This document shows, in pieces, positions 28,121-36,069 of a stretch of 64,000 bases of DNA (position 1 is its first letter; each line of letters starts with the position of its first letter). Source of the DNA: Micromonospora sp. LH3U1 (GTDB lineage Bacteria > Actinomycetota > Actinomycetes > Mycobacteriales > Micromonosporaceae); NCBI RefSeq assembly GCF_028475105.1, contig NZ_CP116936.1, positions 868,001-932,000 of the forward strand. The letters run 5' to 3'. A model generated the notes under the pieces. It was not told where the DNA came from, ran no database searches, and saw only the letters and a program-made list of their open reading frames with translations. The position numbers and the translations under genes are program-made.

Positions 28121-29508
28121 TGGTCCAGACCAATGGCCGGGCCGGGATCGATGGGACCCTCTTCTTTCGGCGGTCGAACAATTGGTGTGACGCCTTCGTC
28201 TGTGTCCCAAGGGCGGTCTGGATCCCAGCGGCGCTTCTCGTCATCCTGCTTTGCCCGGACGTCAGGCCGCGCGGATGCAATGCCACCCGGACTTGCGCCG
28301 GTGCTGCCACTAATGCTGGAGCCGGTGCCGAACGGCGAGATCCCGTGCAGCGCGCTTGAGCCTCGGCCGCCCCCCGGACGAGAGCCTGCACCGCCAGTGG
28401 GTCCCGTTCCGGCGCCCCCACCGCCGATTAGACCGCCCACCGGGTTGATGCGCCGGGGTTGGCCGGCGCTGGCCCCAGGTTGACCAAGTCCCATTCCAGG
28501 CATCCCGCCGATCAGGCCGCCGGGCGGCATCGGTCGCGGTTGTGCAGAAGGATTCCCCTTGGATCCGGTGTTGCTTGCCGGGAGATCGGTCGCGTGGGGT
28601 CGCGAGCGCGGTGCCTGTGAGATATCACCACGCGCAGAGATGACAGGTGGTATTGGCGGTGCCCCGAAGCCAGGAGTTGGACTGGGCGGCGTAAGTGGTG
28701 TAGCACCAGGCGGGACCGGGGTTATGGGGCCAGAGGCAATGACACTGCCTGCGCCGCCAAGAACTGGCCCGACGCCAAGGCTTGTTGATGATGTCCCCAC
28801 CTGACTTGCAGCGGCGCTTGGCCGAGTTGTCGAGGCTGGTGGGAGTGGCACCGGGACTACGGGAGGAATGACAGGAGCGACGGAAGTCCCGCCGTAAACG
28901 TCGGGATCGCTCTGGTCAATGCCGGGATTGACCCTCGGGCTGGGTGGTGGTTTTTGGAGGGTTGCTTGGGCTTGTTGGAGTTCGCCGCTGAGGTTGAACA
29001 TCATGGCCCGGGCCTGCGCGTTCAGCCGTTCCAGCTCCACATCGGTAACAGGCGCCTGCGTTGCCCGGTTGCCCATCACCGCTTTCGGGTCGGCGGCTAT
29101 CGATTCGTACGCCTGCTTCTGCTGGAACTTGGTCGCGTACTCCTCGTGGATCTTGCGGAGTGCGGCGCGGGTGGTGCCGATGGCCTGGGTGGCGGCGGAC
29201 AGCGCGGTGTAGTTCGCGGCGGCGGCGTCGTGGGTGCGCTGCACCTTGCCGATCAGTTCGTCGAGTTCGGCGAGGTACGCGGTGGAGGCGGCGCTGGTTT
29301 CGGGGGGCCAGGCCCGGGCGAGCCCGCGTCGGTATTCCTGGAGGCGACCGAGGTGGGTTTGGGCCAGGTCGCAGACTTTGCGCCAGCCGGCGACCTGCTT
29401 CCAGTGGTTGGTGGTGTCGTGGTCCTGTAGGCAGGCCCACATGTTGTTGACGTCCATGAGTTGCCAGTCGGTGAGGCCGGAGGTGCGGCCGGTGCCCCGT
29501 TCGATCAC
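28117..29508 (-). CDS. ESX-like protein with Pro/Gly-rich C-terminus
   Basis: 463 aa, no named family. Residues 1-190 are helical (NNMWACLQDHDTTNHWKQVAGWRKVCDLAQTHLGRLQEYRRGLARAWPPETSAASTAYLAELDELIGKVQRTHDAAAANYTAL...), reminiscent of WXG100/PPE-type helical hairpins. Residues 200-440 are a low-complexity Pro/Gly/Ser/Thr region with repeated GGLIGG blocks. The tail is acidic (KQDDEKRRWDPDRPWDTDEG). The GTG overlaps the stop of the preceding gene (GTGA, 29505-29508), and its own stop overlaps the mycosin start, so the three genes form one translationally coupled operon. It is probably a secreted or envelope-exposed substrate or scaffold; that is inference from context. Confidence 0.75.
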   Translation of the reverse strand: MIERGTGRTSGLTDWQLMDVNNMWACLQDHDTTNHWKQVAGWRKVCDLAQTHLGRLQEYRRGLARAWPPETSAASTAYLAELDELIGKVQRTHDAAAANYTALSAATQAIGTTRAALRKIHEEYATKFQQKQAYESIAADPKAVMGNRATQAPVTDVELERLNAQARAMMFNLSGELQQAQATLQKPPPSPRVNPGIDQSDPDVYGGTSVAPVIPPVVPVPLPPASTTRPSAAASQVGTSSTSLGVGPVLGGAGSVIASGPITPVPPGATPLTPPSPTPGFGAPPIPPVISARGDISQAPRSRPHATDLPASNTGSKGNPSAQPRPMPPGGLIGGMPGMGLGQPGASAGQPRRINPVGGLIGGGGAGTGPTGGAGSRPGGGRGSSALHGISPFGTGSSISGSTGASPGGIASARPDVRAKQDDEKRRWDPDRPWDTDEGVTPIVRPPKEEGPIDPGPAIGLDH

Positions 29509-29963
29509 GGCAGCACCACCGGCCCTTCGGCGTCGGGGCCGGTCGGGTCGGTCAGCATCGGCGTGGGGCCGCCGGGCAGCATGGTTGCCGGGTTGGCGAG
29601 TGCCTGTCGTACGTCCACCACTCGGGCGGCGGTGAAGGCGTCGCTGTCGGCGTATCGGGTGGCGACCTGATCGGCGGCGGCGGCCAGGTGGCCGGTGGCG
29701 CCTCGGACGGCGTACACCATGTCGGCGGTGGCCTGCTGCGTCTCGTGGTGCGCGTGCAGGAATGTGACCAGCTCGATGAAGGCGTCGCACGGGTTGGGCA
29801 GCTTGGCGGACATGTCTTCGGCGATGTACGACAGGTGGGGCGCGTAGTTGCTCTCGACCTCGGCGGCGAGTCGATCGGCGAACTCTCTGAGCTGGCTGAT
29901 GTCGGCCTCGATGCCGCCGTAACCGTGCAGCCAGGGTGTTGGCCGGTCTTCTTCGGGGATCAT
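29505..29963 (-). CDS. Small helical ESX-like protein
   Basis: 152 aa, no signal peptide, predicted nearly all helical over residues 15-125 (GGIEADISQLREFADRLAAEVESNYAPHLSYIAEDMSA; PCDAFIELVTFLHAHHETQQATADMVYAVRGATGHLAAAADQVATRYADSDAF). Two helices separated by a turn plus the C-proximal Y-x-x-x-D (YADSD) fit a type VII secretion substrate of the WXG100/LXG-like kind, but the central W-x-G is absent. It is the first gene of the three-gene operon ending in mycosin. GGGAGG precedes the ATG. Function inferred from context only. Confidence 0.7.
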   Translation of the reverse strand: MIPEEDRPTPWLHGYGGIEADISQLREFADRLAAEVESNYAPHLSYIAEDMSAKLPNPCDAFIELVTFLHAHHETQQATADMVYAVRGATGHLAAAADQVATRYADSDAFTAARVVDVRQALANPATMLPGGPTPMLTDPTGPDAEGPVVLP

Positions 29964-30051
29964 GGATCCTCCCTACCTGTCACGGCACCGTTTCCCTGAG
30001 TGAGGGTAACGGCTCTCCGTGCCCCTGGCAGCCCCCGCGCGGCGGGTCGGG

Positions 30052-30258
30052 TCAGCGGGGCAGACCGGCGGTGCGCCACGCACCAGGGCCCATGGTGCGG
30101 CCGGCCGGTCGACCGCTGCGCGTCCAGGCGGACGCGGTCGCCGGCTCGGGGGCGGCGGCGGGGCGGGACCGGACGACGATCGCCCCCACGAGGGCGGCCA
30201 GTTCCTCGGCGGTGGGCACGCCGCGCACGACCCGGAACAGCGGCTCTTCGGCAGACAT
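30052..30258 (-). CDS. accE: Acyl-CoA carboxylase epsilon subunit
   Basis: 68 aa. The N-terminal part EEPLFRVVRGVPTAEELAALVGAIVVRSRP and the C-terminal SAWTRSGRPAG...PGAWRTAGLPR are the two conserved blocks of actinobacterial AccE/PccE proteins, which bind and stimulate the AccA-AccD complex. It normally sits beside the beta-subunit gene; here it is about 6.7 kb from accD, separated by kinase, lysozyme, protease, panE-like and sigma-factor genes. ATG 30258 is 6 nt after TACCCT (30265-30270), suggesting a leaderless mRNA, divergent from the kinase at 30349. Confidence 0.85.
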   Translation of the reverse strand: MSAEEPLFRVVRGVPTAEELAALVGAIVVRSRPAAAPEPATASAWTRSGRPAGRTMGPGAWRTAGLPR

Positions 30259-30348
30259 GACGCCAGGGTACGCGGGGCGAAGTTGCGGGAAGCGCACAGT
30301 GGCGTGCCGGCGGTGTGAGCGTCGGCGGGTCCGGGTACCGTCTCACCG

Positions 30349-32367
30349 ATGTCGAGTGCGCTTCCCCAACTTGTCGCTGACCGATACCGGCTCCTGTCGC
30401 CGCTCGGCCAGGGCGGCATGGGCCGGGTGTGGAAGGCGCGCGACGAGGTGCTGCACCGCGACGTGGCCATCAAGGAGTTGGTGCCGCCGCCCGGTCTCAC
30501 CGACGAGGAGCGCCGCGAGATGCGGGAGCGTTCGTTGCGGGAGGCCCGGGCCATCGCCCGGCTCAACCACGTCAATGTCGTTCGCATCTTCGACGTGCTG
30601 CGCACGGACGGCGATCCGTGGATCGTCATGGAGTACGTGGCGTCGAGGTCGTTGCAGGACACTCTCGCCGAGGACGGGCCGGTGTCGGTGGCCCAGACGA
30701 TCGAGATCGGCCTCGGCGTGCTGGGCGCTCTCAGCGCCGCCCACAAGGCGGGTGTCATGCACCGGGACGTCAAGCCCGGCAACGTGTTGCTCGGCGAGGA
30801 CGGCCGGGTGGTGTTGACCGATTTCGGTCTCGCGACCATCCCCGGCGACCCCAACGTGACCCGCACCGGCATGGTGCTCGGGTCACCCGCGTACATCTCG
30901 CCGGAGCGGGCTCGGGACGGCACCGCCGGGCCGGAGGCCGACCTGTGGTCGCTGGGCGCGACGCTCTACGCGGCGGTCGAGGGCAAGTCGCCGTACGCCC
31001 GGCCGTCGGCGATCGGCACCCTGGCCGCGTTGGCCACCGAACCGATGCCTCCGCCGAAGAACGCCGGCCCGCTCAAGGCCGTGCTCAACGGACTGCTGCG
31101 CAAGGACCCGACCGAGCGGATCACCGCCGAGGTGGCGGAGCGGTTGCTGCGCCGCGCCGGGGGCAAGCGGGCACGCGGGATTTCACTGCTTGATGGCGTA
31201 CGCCGGCCGGGGCCGAACGGTCCGCGCGAGCCGCGCCTGCCGGTGGTGCCGGCCCCACGACCGGCCGAGAGTGTCGACCGGCCGGTGTCACCGCCGCCGG
31301 CCGCCGCCGCGACCACCTCTGCAGCCACCTCCGGTGCCGCCGCGACCCCCGCCGCCGATGCCACGCCGACGGCCGTCGTTTCCGGTGCGGTCGCCGACCC
31401 AACCGCGGTCGTGCCGGCCGAGTCGGCGGCAACGGCCCCGGCCGAGCCGACCGCCACGATCGACCGACCGTCCGACGCTGACCCGTCCGATGCCGAGCCG
31501 ACCGCGAAGGTCACGGCCGCGCCCGACACGAGCGGCGACGGTACGACGAACGTCGACGACGAGCCGACGGTTGTCGACGGTCCGCCGGTGGCTCCGGAGC
31601 AGCGCAAGCCGACCACACCGACGTCGCTGATGCCGCCGGTGAGTCCGGCCGGCCGCGCGGCGGTGCCGCCCTCGGATGGCACGAAGCCGAACAACACCCG
31701 ACGCAACCTGCTGATCGGTGCCGTTGTCGCCCTGCTGCTGATCGGCCTCGTGGTTGTCGTGCCGATGCTGACCAAGGACGACGACAGGACCCCGCAGGCC
31801 AACCCGACCAGCGCTGCCACGACCTCCGCGCCCGCGCCGACCTCGGCTGCGGCGCCTCCGCCGCCCACCAGCGGTGCCCCGAGTCCGTCCGCCTCGGCCA
31901 CTCCCTCGGTAGACCCGAACGCGCTGCCGGCGGGCTGGAAGCTGCACCGGGACCCGGCCGGCTTCGCCCTGCCGATCCCCGGTGGTTGGGTGCGTAGCCA
32001 GGTCGACGGCAACACGGTCGTCTTCAACCAGTCCAACGGGCCGGGAAAGCTGCTCGTGCAGTGGACCAGCACCCCGAGGAAGGATGCGGTCGCGGACTGG
32101 CGGGAGCAGGAGCCGAATCGCGCGAGCCGCGTCAACAACTACGAGTACCTCAGCATCGAGCGCTGCACCTTCTGGAAGACCTGCGGTGACTGGGAGTGGC
32201 GGGAGACCCGGGATGGTCAGCGGATCCACGTCCGCAACCGCGGGTTCGTGACGGCCAAGAACCGCGGTTACGCCCTGCGGTGGGAGATCGCGGAGAAGGA
32301 CTGGCGGGCCAACCTGCCGAACTTCGACCGGATCGCCAAGGGTTTCGTGCCCGACCGCCAGGACTGA
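30349..32367 (+). CDS. Membrane-anchored serine/threonine protein kinase
   Basis: 672 aa. Kinase domain 10-270: glycine loop LGQGGMGRV, Lys42 (AIKEL), catalytic Asp140 (MHRDVKPGNV), DFG Asp158, SPERA. A long Pro/Ala/Thr-rich juxtamembrane linker (about 290-445) contains many Asp-Glu/Thr clusters. One membrane helix follows (about 450-473, LLIGAVVALLLIGLVVVVPML), then a Ser/Thr/Pro-rich stalk and a globular extracytoplasmic domain (about 520-672) with a Cys pair in ERCTFWKTCGDWEWRE and several Trp. The outer domain is probably a sensor. TACCGT (30336-30341) ends 7 nt before the ATG: leaderless. Confidence 0.92.
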   Translation: MSSALPQLVADRYRLLSPLGQGGMGRVWKARDEVLHRDVAIKELVPPPGLTDEERREMRERSLREARAIARLNHVNVVRIFDVLRTDGDPWIVMEYVASRSLQDTLAEDGPVSVAQTIEIGLGVLGALSAAHKAGVMHRDVKPGNVLLGEDGRVVLTDFGLATIPGDPNVTRTGMVLGSPAYISPERARDGTAGPEADLWSLGATLYAAVEGKSPYARPSAIGTLAALATEPMPPPKNAGPLKAVLNGLLRKDPTERITAEVAERLLRRAGGKRARGISLLDGVRRPGPNGPREPRLPVVPAPRPAESVDRPVSPPPAAAATTSAATSGAAATPAADATPTAVVSGAVADPTAVVPAESAATAPAEPTATIDRPSDADPSDAEPTAKVTAAPDTSGDGTTNVDDEPTVVDGPPVAPEQRKPTTPTSLMPPVSPAGRAAVPPSDGTKPNNTRRNLLIGAVVALLLIGLVVVVPMLTKDDDRTPQANPTSAATTSAPAPTSAAAPPPPTSGAPSPSASATPSVDPNALPAGWKLHRDPAGFALPIPGGWVRSQVDGNTVVFNQSNGPGKLLVQWTSTPRKDAVADWREQEPNRASRVNNYEYLSIERCTFWKTCGDWEWRETRDGQRIHVRNRGFVTAKNRGYALRWEIAEKDWRANLPNFDRIAKGFVPDRQD

Positions 32368-32432
32368 AACTGATTCGCATGACCTTGCGTCGTCCTGGGT
32401 AATTGACCTTCGACGACGGAAGGAGGCACGAC

Positions 32433-32660
32433 ATGCGTTACCGACGGAGGGACGCTCGGCCTCGGCTGGCACTGTGGATGCTCGTGGCGCTCGGCGACGC
32501 GATCCTGCTGCTGGTCGCGGTGGGGATTCCGGCGCTCATCGCACTGCTCGGCGTCGTGGTTGTTACCGCTTTTGGTGTGGCCGCCTGGCGGCTGAGCCGG
32601 AGGGACACTCTGGCTCGCGAGGAAGCTGTGGTGCCGGCGTTGAGCCGGCGGCGGGCCTGA
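32433..32660 (+). CDS. Small membrane protein
   Basis: 75 aa from ATG 32433, which has a strong GGAAGGAGG site 7 nt upstream. A basic N-terminus (MRYRRRDARPR) is followed by two adjoining hydrophobic segments (LALWMLVALGDAILLLVAVGIPALIALLGVVVVTAFGVAAWRL) and a charged tail. No family recognised. It follows the kinase gene by 65 bp on the same strand. Confidence 0.65.
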   Translation: MRYRRRDARPRLALWMLVALGDAILLLVAVGIPALIALLGVVVVTAFGVAAWRLSRRDTLAREEAVVPALSRRRA

Positions 32661-32742
32661 CCCGTACCGGGTGATGTGGCGGCAGCCGGACCGATTGTCG
32701 ACCGTGTGGTGACCGTCGATCCCGCTGCCGCCAACGGCCCGA

Positions 32743-33495
32743 TCAGGTGTTGTTGGCCAACGCGATCAGCCGACTCCGGTCGCCGTTCCAGTAGTTGCGG
32801 TCCACGTTGCCACTGATCCCGGAGACAGCGCCGGTGCTGGTGTACTGCCAGAAGCTCCACACCGAAGCGCCGGCCGGCAGGGCGCCCGGCGTGCTCGACC
32901 AACGGGCCAGCCAGAGCGGGTGGTTCGCCCACGGGCCGGTCCAGCTGCCGGTGCACTGGTTCCACCAGCTGGCGGTGGTGTAGATGACCGCGTACCGGCC
33001 GGTGCGGGAGCGGTAGGTGTTGAGGAAGTCCTGCACCCAGTTGCGCATCCCGGTCGTGCTGAGCCCGTAGCAGTAGCCGCCCGCGTACGGGTTGCCCTCG
33101 ATGTCCAGGGCCGCCGGCAGGGTGCGGCTGTCCGCCGACCAGGCGCCGCCGTTGGAGGCCAGGTAGTTGGCCTGGGTCGAGCCGGCAGAGATGTTCGGTC
33201 GGGCGAAGTGGTACGCCCCGCGGATCACCCCGGCGTTGTACGAGTTGACGTAGTTCGCGTTGAAGCGCGGGTCCTTGTAGCTGGTGCCCTCGGTCGCCTT
33301 GATGAAGGCGAACTGAATGCCCGCGTTGCGGACGCTGGTCCAGTTGATGGAGCCCTGGTAGTTGGACACGTCGATGCCGGGTGTGGTGGCGGCGGCCGCC
33401 GGTCCGGCGGTCGCGACCAGGGCCGCCGCCGCGGTGGCGAGGACGGTGAGGCCGGCCGCGAGCGCGCGGCGCAGCGATGCTGAGGTACGGGCCAT
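32743..33495 (-). CDS. Secreted GH25 lysozyme
   Basis: 250-aa secreted muramidase: signal peptide 1-36 ending AGPAAAA, then a glycoside hydrolase 25 domain (TTPGIDVSNYQGSINWTSVRNAGIQFAFIKATEG; GAYHFARPNISAGSTQANYLAS; LPAALDIEGNPY; YAVIYTTASWWNQCTG; VWSFWQYTSTGAVSGISGNVDRNYWNG). The catalytic acids Asp in GIDVSNYQG and Asp/Glu in LDIEGN are present. It cleaves N-acetylmuramyl bonds in peptidoglycan, probably during wall remodelling. TTGGAGG precedes the ATG at 33495. Confidence 0.93.
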   Translation of the reverse strand: MARTSASLRRALAAGLTVLATAAAALVATAGPAAAATTPGIDVSNYQGSINWTSVRNAGIQFAFIKATEGTSYKDPRFNANYVNSYNAGVIRGAYHFARPNISAGSTQANYLASNGGAWSADSRTLPAALDIEGNPYAGGYCYGLSTTGMRNWVQDFLNTYRSRTGRYAVIYTTASWWNQCTGSWTGPWANHPLWLARWSSTPGALPAGASVWSFWQYTSTGAVSGISGNVDRNYWNGDRSRLIALANNT

Positions 33496-33545
33496 GAGTG
33501 CCTCCAAGGACGTCGCTCTATCGACATCCATCTTTGGAGCTAAGT

Positions 33546-33556
33546 GCCCTAGATCG
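33546..33556. repeat. Single half-arm of palindrome family D
   Basis: GCCCTAGATCG in the lysozyme/M50 divergent spacer matches 11 bp of the outer arm of the 13865-13922 palindrome, but no partner arm is found within 100 bp. It may be a decayed copy or chance. Confidence 0.35.
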
Positions 33557-33653
33557 CAAGGGTCGCTGAAGAAAGTTTCATCGAGGATGGTCAGCGTCTC
33601 GCGAGCCGGTGCCTCGGGAGCGACACGGAACGCCGCCGGTAGGCTCGCGCCCC

Positions 33654-34397
33654 ATGATGTCGATCGACGGCTTGGGTGACCTGTGGGACACGCTGTTCGG
33701 CGCGCAGCCGGACCCGCCCCCGCTGCTGGTGCTGATCACCGCTGCCGTCGCGCTGGTGGTGGTGTCCACCCGGCTGCCGTGGCGGATCGCCCGTAACGCC
33801 ATCACCATCGCGCACGAGGGCGGGCACGCCCTGATCGCCCTGCTCACCGGCCGCAAGCTGCACGGCATCCGGCTGCACTCGGACACGTCCGGGCTGACGC
33901 TCTCCGCCGGCCGCCCCACCGGACCGGGCATGATCCTCACCCTGCTCGCCGGCTACGTGGCCCCGCCGCTCGTCGGGTTGGCCGGCGCCTGGCTGCTGGG
34001 CGGCAACCGGATCACCCTGCTGCTCTGGGTCGCGGTGGCCCTGCTGCTGGCCATGCTCGTCATGATCCGCAACGCCTTCGGTGTGGTGTCGTTGCTGGTC
34101 ACCGGTGCGCTGGTCTTCGCCGTCTCGTGGTACGCGACGCCGCAGGTCCAGGCCGCGTTCGCGTACGCCGGGGTGTGGTTCCTGCTGCTCGGCGGGGTGC
34201 GGCCGGTGGTCGAGCTGCAACGGATGCGCTCGCGTGGCCGGATGCCCGCCTCCGACGCTGACCAGCTCGCCGGGCTCACCCCGTTCCCGCCGCTCTTCTG
34301 GGTGACCGTCTTCGCCCTGGTCAACCTGGCCGCCCTGGTAGCAGGCGCGCTCCTCCTGGCCGGCCCGATCCTCACCAAGGCCGGCCTAACCGTCTGA
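33654..34397 (+). CDS. M50 family metallopeptidase-like membrane protein
   Basis: 247-aa polytopic membrane protein with the zinc motif HExxH (AITIAHEGGHALIALLTGRKLHGIRLHSDTSGLTL) after the first helix, as in M50B-like proteins. Other helices include MILTLLAGYVAPPLVGLAGAWLL, LLLWVAVALLLAMLVMI, VSLLVTGALVFAVSWYA, and FWVTVFALVNLAALVAGALLL. It may be an intramembrane protease. TAGGCT (33640-33645) lies 8 nt before ATG 33654; ATG 33657 is equally possible. Divergent from the lysozyme gene. Confidence 0.85.
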   Translation: MMSIDGLGDLWDTLFGAQPDPPPLLVLITAAVALVVVSTRLPWRIARNAITIAHEGGHALIALLTGRKLHGIRLHSDTSGLTLSAGRPTGPGMILTLLAGYVAPPLVGLAGAWLLGGNRITLLLWVAVALLLAMLVMIRNAFGVVSLLVTGALVFAVSWYATPQVQAAFAYAGVWFLLLGGVRPVVELQRMRSRGRMPASDADQLAGLTPFPPLFWVTVFALVNLAALVAGALLLAGPILTKAGLTV

Positions 34398-34410
34398 CCC
34401 CCCTTACCTG

Positions 34411-34485
34411 GTCGATCATGGAGTTGTGGCGGGCCGCATAAGCCGTGATTCATCCGCAGTCGGGCACCACAACTCCATGATCGAC
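34411..34485. repeat. Intergenic palindrome, family B, copy 1
   Basis: Perfect 19-bp inverted repeat: GTCGATCATGGAGTTGTGG (34411-34429) and its complement (34467-34485), 37-nt loop. The same arm forms the palindrome at 45508-45584. It lies between two plus-strand genes, ending 37 bp before the panE-like start. Confidence 0.9.
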
Positions 34486-34522
34486 GGTGGAAACGCGGGC
34501 ATGGGCGGGCAGAATGGGGAAC

Positions 34523-35506
34523 ATGCGATACGTGATCATCGGCGCGGGAGCGGTCGGCGGGACCATCGGCGTACGGCTGGCTCACGTCGACCGGGACGTG
34601 ACCCTGGTGGCCCGGGGTGCGCACCTGGACGCGATCCGCGGGCGGGGTCTGACCCTGCGGCAGCCCAACGGCGAGGTCACCGCCCAGCTCACCGCCGTCG
34701 ACGGGCCCGGTGACCAGCCGCTGCCGGCGGACACTGTGCTGATCCTCACCGTGAAGTCGCAGGACACCGCTGCCGCGCTGGGCGCCTGGGTGGACGCGCC
34801 GGTGGTCGGTGGCGGCACGGCCGGCGAGCGTCTGCCGCTGGTGACCGCACAGAACGGGGTGGCCAACGAGCGGGCCGCGCTGCGGCTCTTCGCCGACGTG
34901 CACCCGGTCTGCGTCTGGCTGCCGGCCACCCACCTGGATCCGGGCGTGGTGGTGGCCAACGGGTACCCGCACCCCGGGATGCTCCACATCGGGCGGTACC
35001 CCGGTGGGGCCGACGACACCGACCGGGCGATCGCCGAGGATCTGAGCGCCGCCGGGTTCGTCGCCCCGGTACGCGCGGACGTGCTGCGTTGGAAGTACGG
35101 CAAGCTGCTCAGCAACCTCGGCAACGGCCTGCAGGCGCTGCTCGGCCGGGACATCCCGGACGCGCTGGTCGAGCGGGTACGCGCCGAAGGTGTCGCCGTA
35201 CTCGCCGCCGCCGGCATCGCACACACCTCGTCGGAGGAGGAGAAGGCCGAACGCGGTGACCTGGTGGGGCAGCGCCCGGTCGACGGCGAGGCCCGCTCCG
35301 GTGGCTCCACCTGGCAGAGCCTGGCCCGGGGCACCGGCTCGACCGAGGTCGACCACCTCAACGGAGAGATCGCGCTGCTCGGCCGGCTGCACGGCGTACC
35401 GACGCCGGCCAACGTCGCGGTCCAGCGGGCCGTACGCCGGGCGGTCCGGGAGCGGATCGCGGCCGGCGCGTTCCCGCTCGCCGACCTGGAGAAGATGATC
35501 GCCTGA
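34523..35506 (+). CDS. 2-dehydropantoate 2-reductase-like protein (ApbA/PanE family)
   Basis: 327 aa. N-terminal Rossmann fold (MRYVIIGAGAVGGTIGVRLAHVDRDVTLVARG), NADPH-site segments LILTVKSQDTAAAL and TAQNGVANE, and the catalytic block VLRWKYGKLLSNLGNGLQALLG with the Lys. The C-terminal helical domain has STWQSLARGTGSTEVDHLNGEIALLGRLHGVPTPANVAVQRAV. PanE reduces ketopantoate with NADPH in pantothenate synthesis; paralogues act on other 2-keto acids, so function is probable rather than certain. Confidence 0.85.
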   Translation: MRYVIIGAGAVGGTIGVRLAHVDRDVTLVARGAHLDAIRGRGLTLRQPNGEVTAQLTAVDGPGDQPLPADTVLILTVKSQDTAAALGAWVDAPVVGGGTAGERLPLVTAQNGVANERAALRLFADVHPVCVWLPATHLDPGVVVANGYPHPGMLHIGRYPGGADDTDRAIAEDLSAAGFVAPVRADVLRWKYGKLLSNLGNGLQALLGRDIPDALVERVRAEGVAVLAAAGIAHTSSEEEKAERGDLVGQRPVDGEARSGGSTWQSLARGTGSTEVDHLNGEIALLGRLHGVPTPANVAVQRAVRRAVRERIAAGAFPLADLEKMIA

Positions 35507-35568
35507 CCGGGGCAACCGCCGACCCCGCCCGGTGCGTGTTCCCAGCGACCGACACGGGGAGGTAGCGG

Positions 35569-36069
35569 GTGCCGGACGTCGACGGGTTCGACGAGTTCTA
35601 CCGGGGGAGTCGGCAACGGCTGCTCGGGTTCGTCTACGCCCTCACCGGCGACCGGGGTGAAGCGCAGGACGCCGTGCAGGAGGCGTACATCCGGGCGTGG
35701 CAGCGCTGGTCGACGATCAGCGGGTACGACGACCCGGAGGCGTGGTTGCGGGTGGTGGCCAGCCGGATCGCGGTCAGCCGGTGGCGCAGTCTGCGGAGCC
35801 GGGCCCGCGCGTACCTGCGGCACGGTGCGACGGAGACGGTTCCCGGGCCGGGCACCGACACCGTCGAGGTGGTCGCCGCGCTGCGTCTACTGCCCGAGGA
35901 ACAACGCGTCGCGATCGCCTTGTACTACCTGATGGGCATGCCGGTCGCCGACGTGGCGCGGGAGACCGCAGCCCCGGTGGGCACGGTCAAGGCTCGACTC
36001 TCCCGGGGGCGTGCCGCGCTCGCCGGTCTGCTCGCCGTCTCTGACCTGGAGGAGGCAACCGATGCGTGA
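35569..36069 (+). CDS. SigE-family (ECF-type) RNA polymerase sigma factor
   Basis: 166 aa with region 2 (FDEFYRGSRQRLLGFVYALTGDRGEAQDAVQEAYIRAWQRWSTISGYDDPEAWLRVVASRIAVSRWRS) and region 4 (LRLLPEEQRVAIALYYLMGMPVADVARETAAPVGTVKARLSRGRAAL), the pattern of the actinobacterial SigE/SigM-like group. GTG 35569 follows GGGGAGGT. Its 3' end overlaps the next gene by 8 nt, so the membrane protein downstream is the probable partner or regulator. Confidence 0.9.
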   Translation: MPDVDGFDEFYRGSRQRLLGFVYALTGDRGEAQDAVQEAYIRAWQRWSTISGYDDPEAWLRVVASRIAVSRWRSLRSRARAYLRHGATETVPGPGTDTVEVVAALRLLPEEQRVAIALYYLMGMPVADVARETAAPVGTVKARLSRGRAALAGLLAVSDLEEATDA

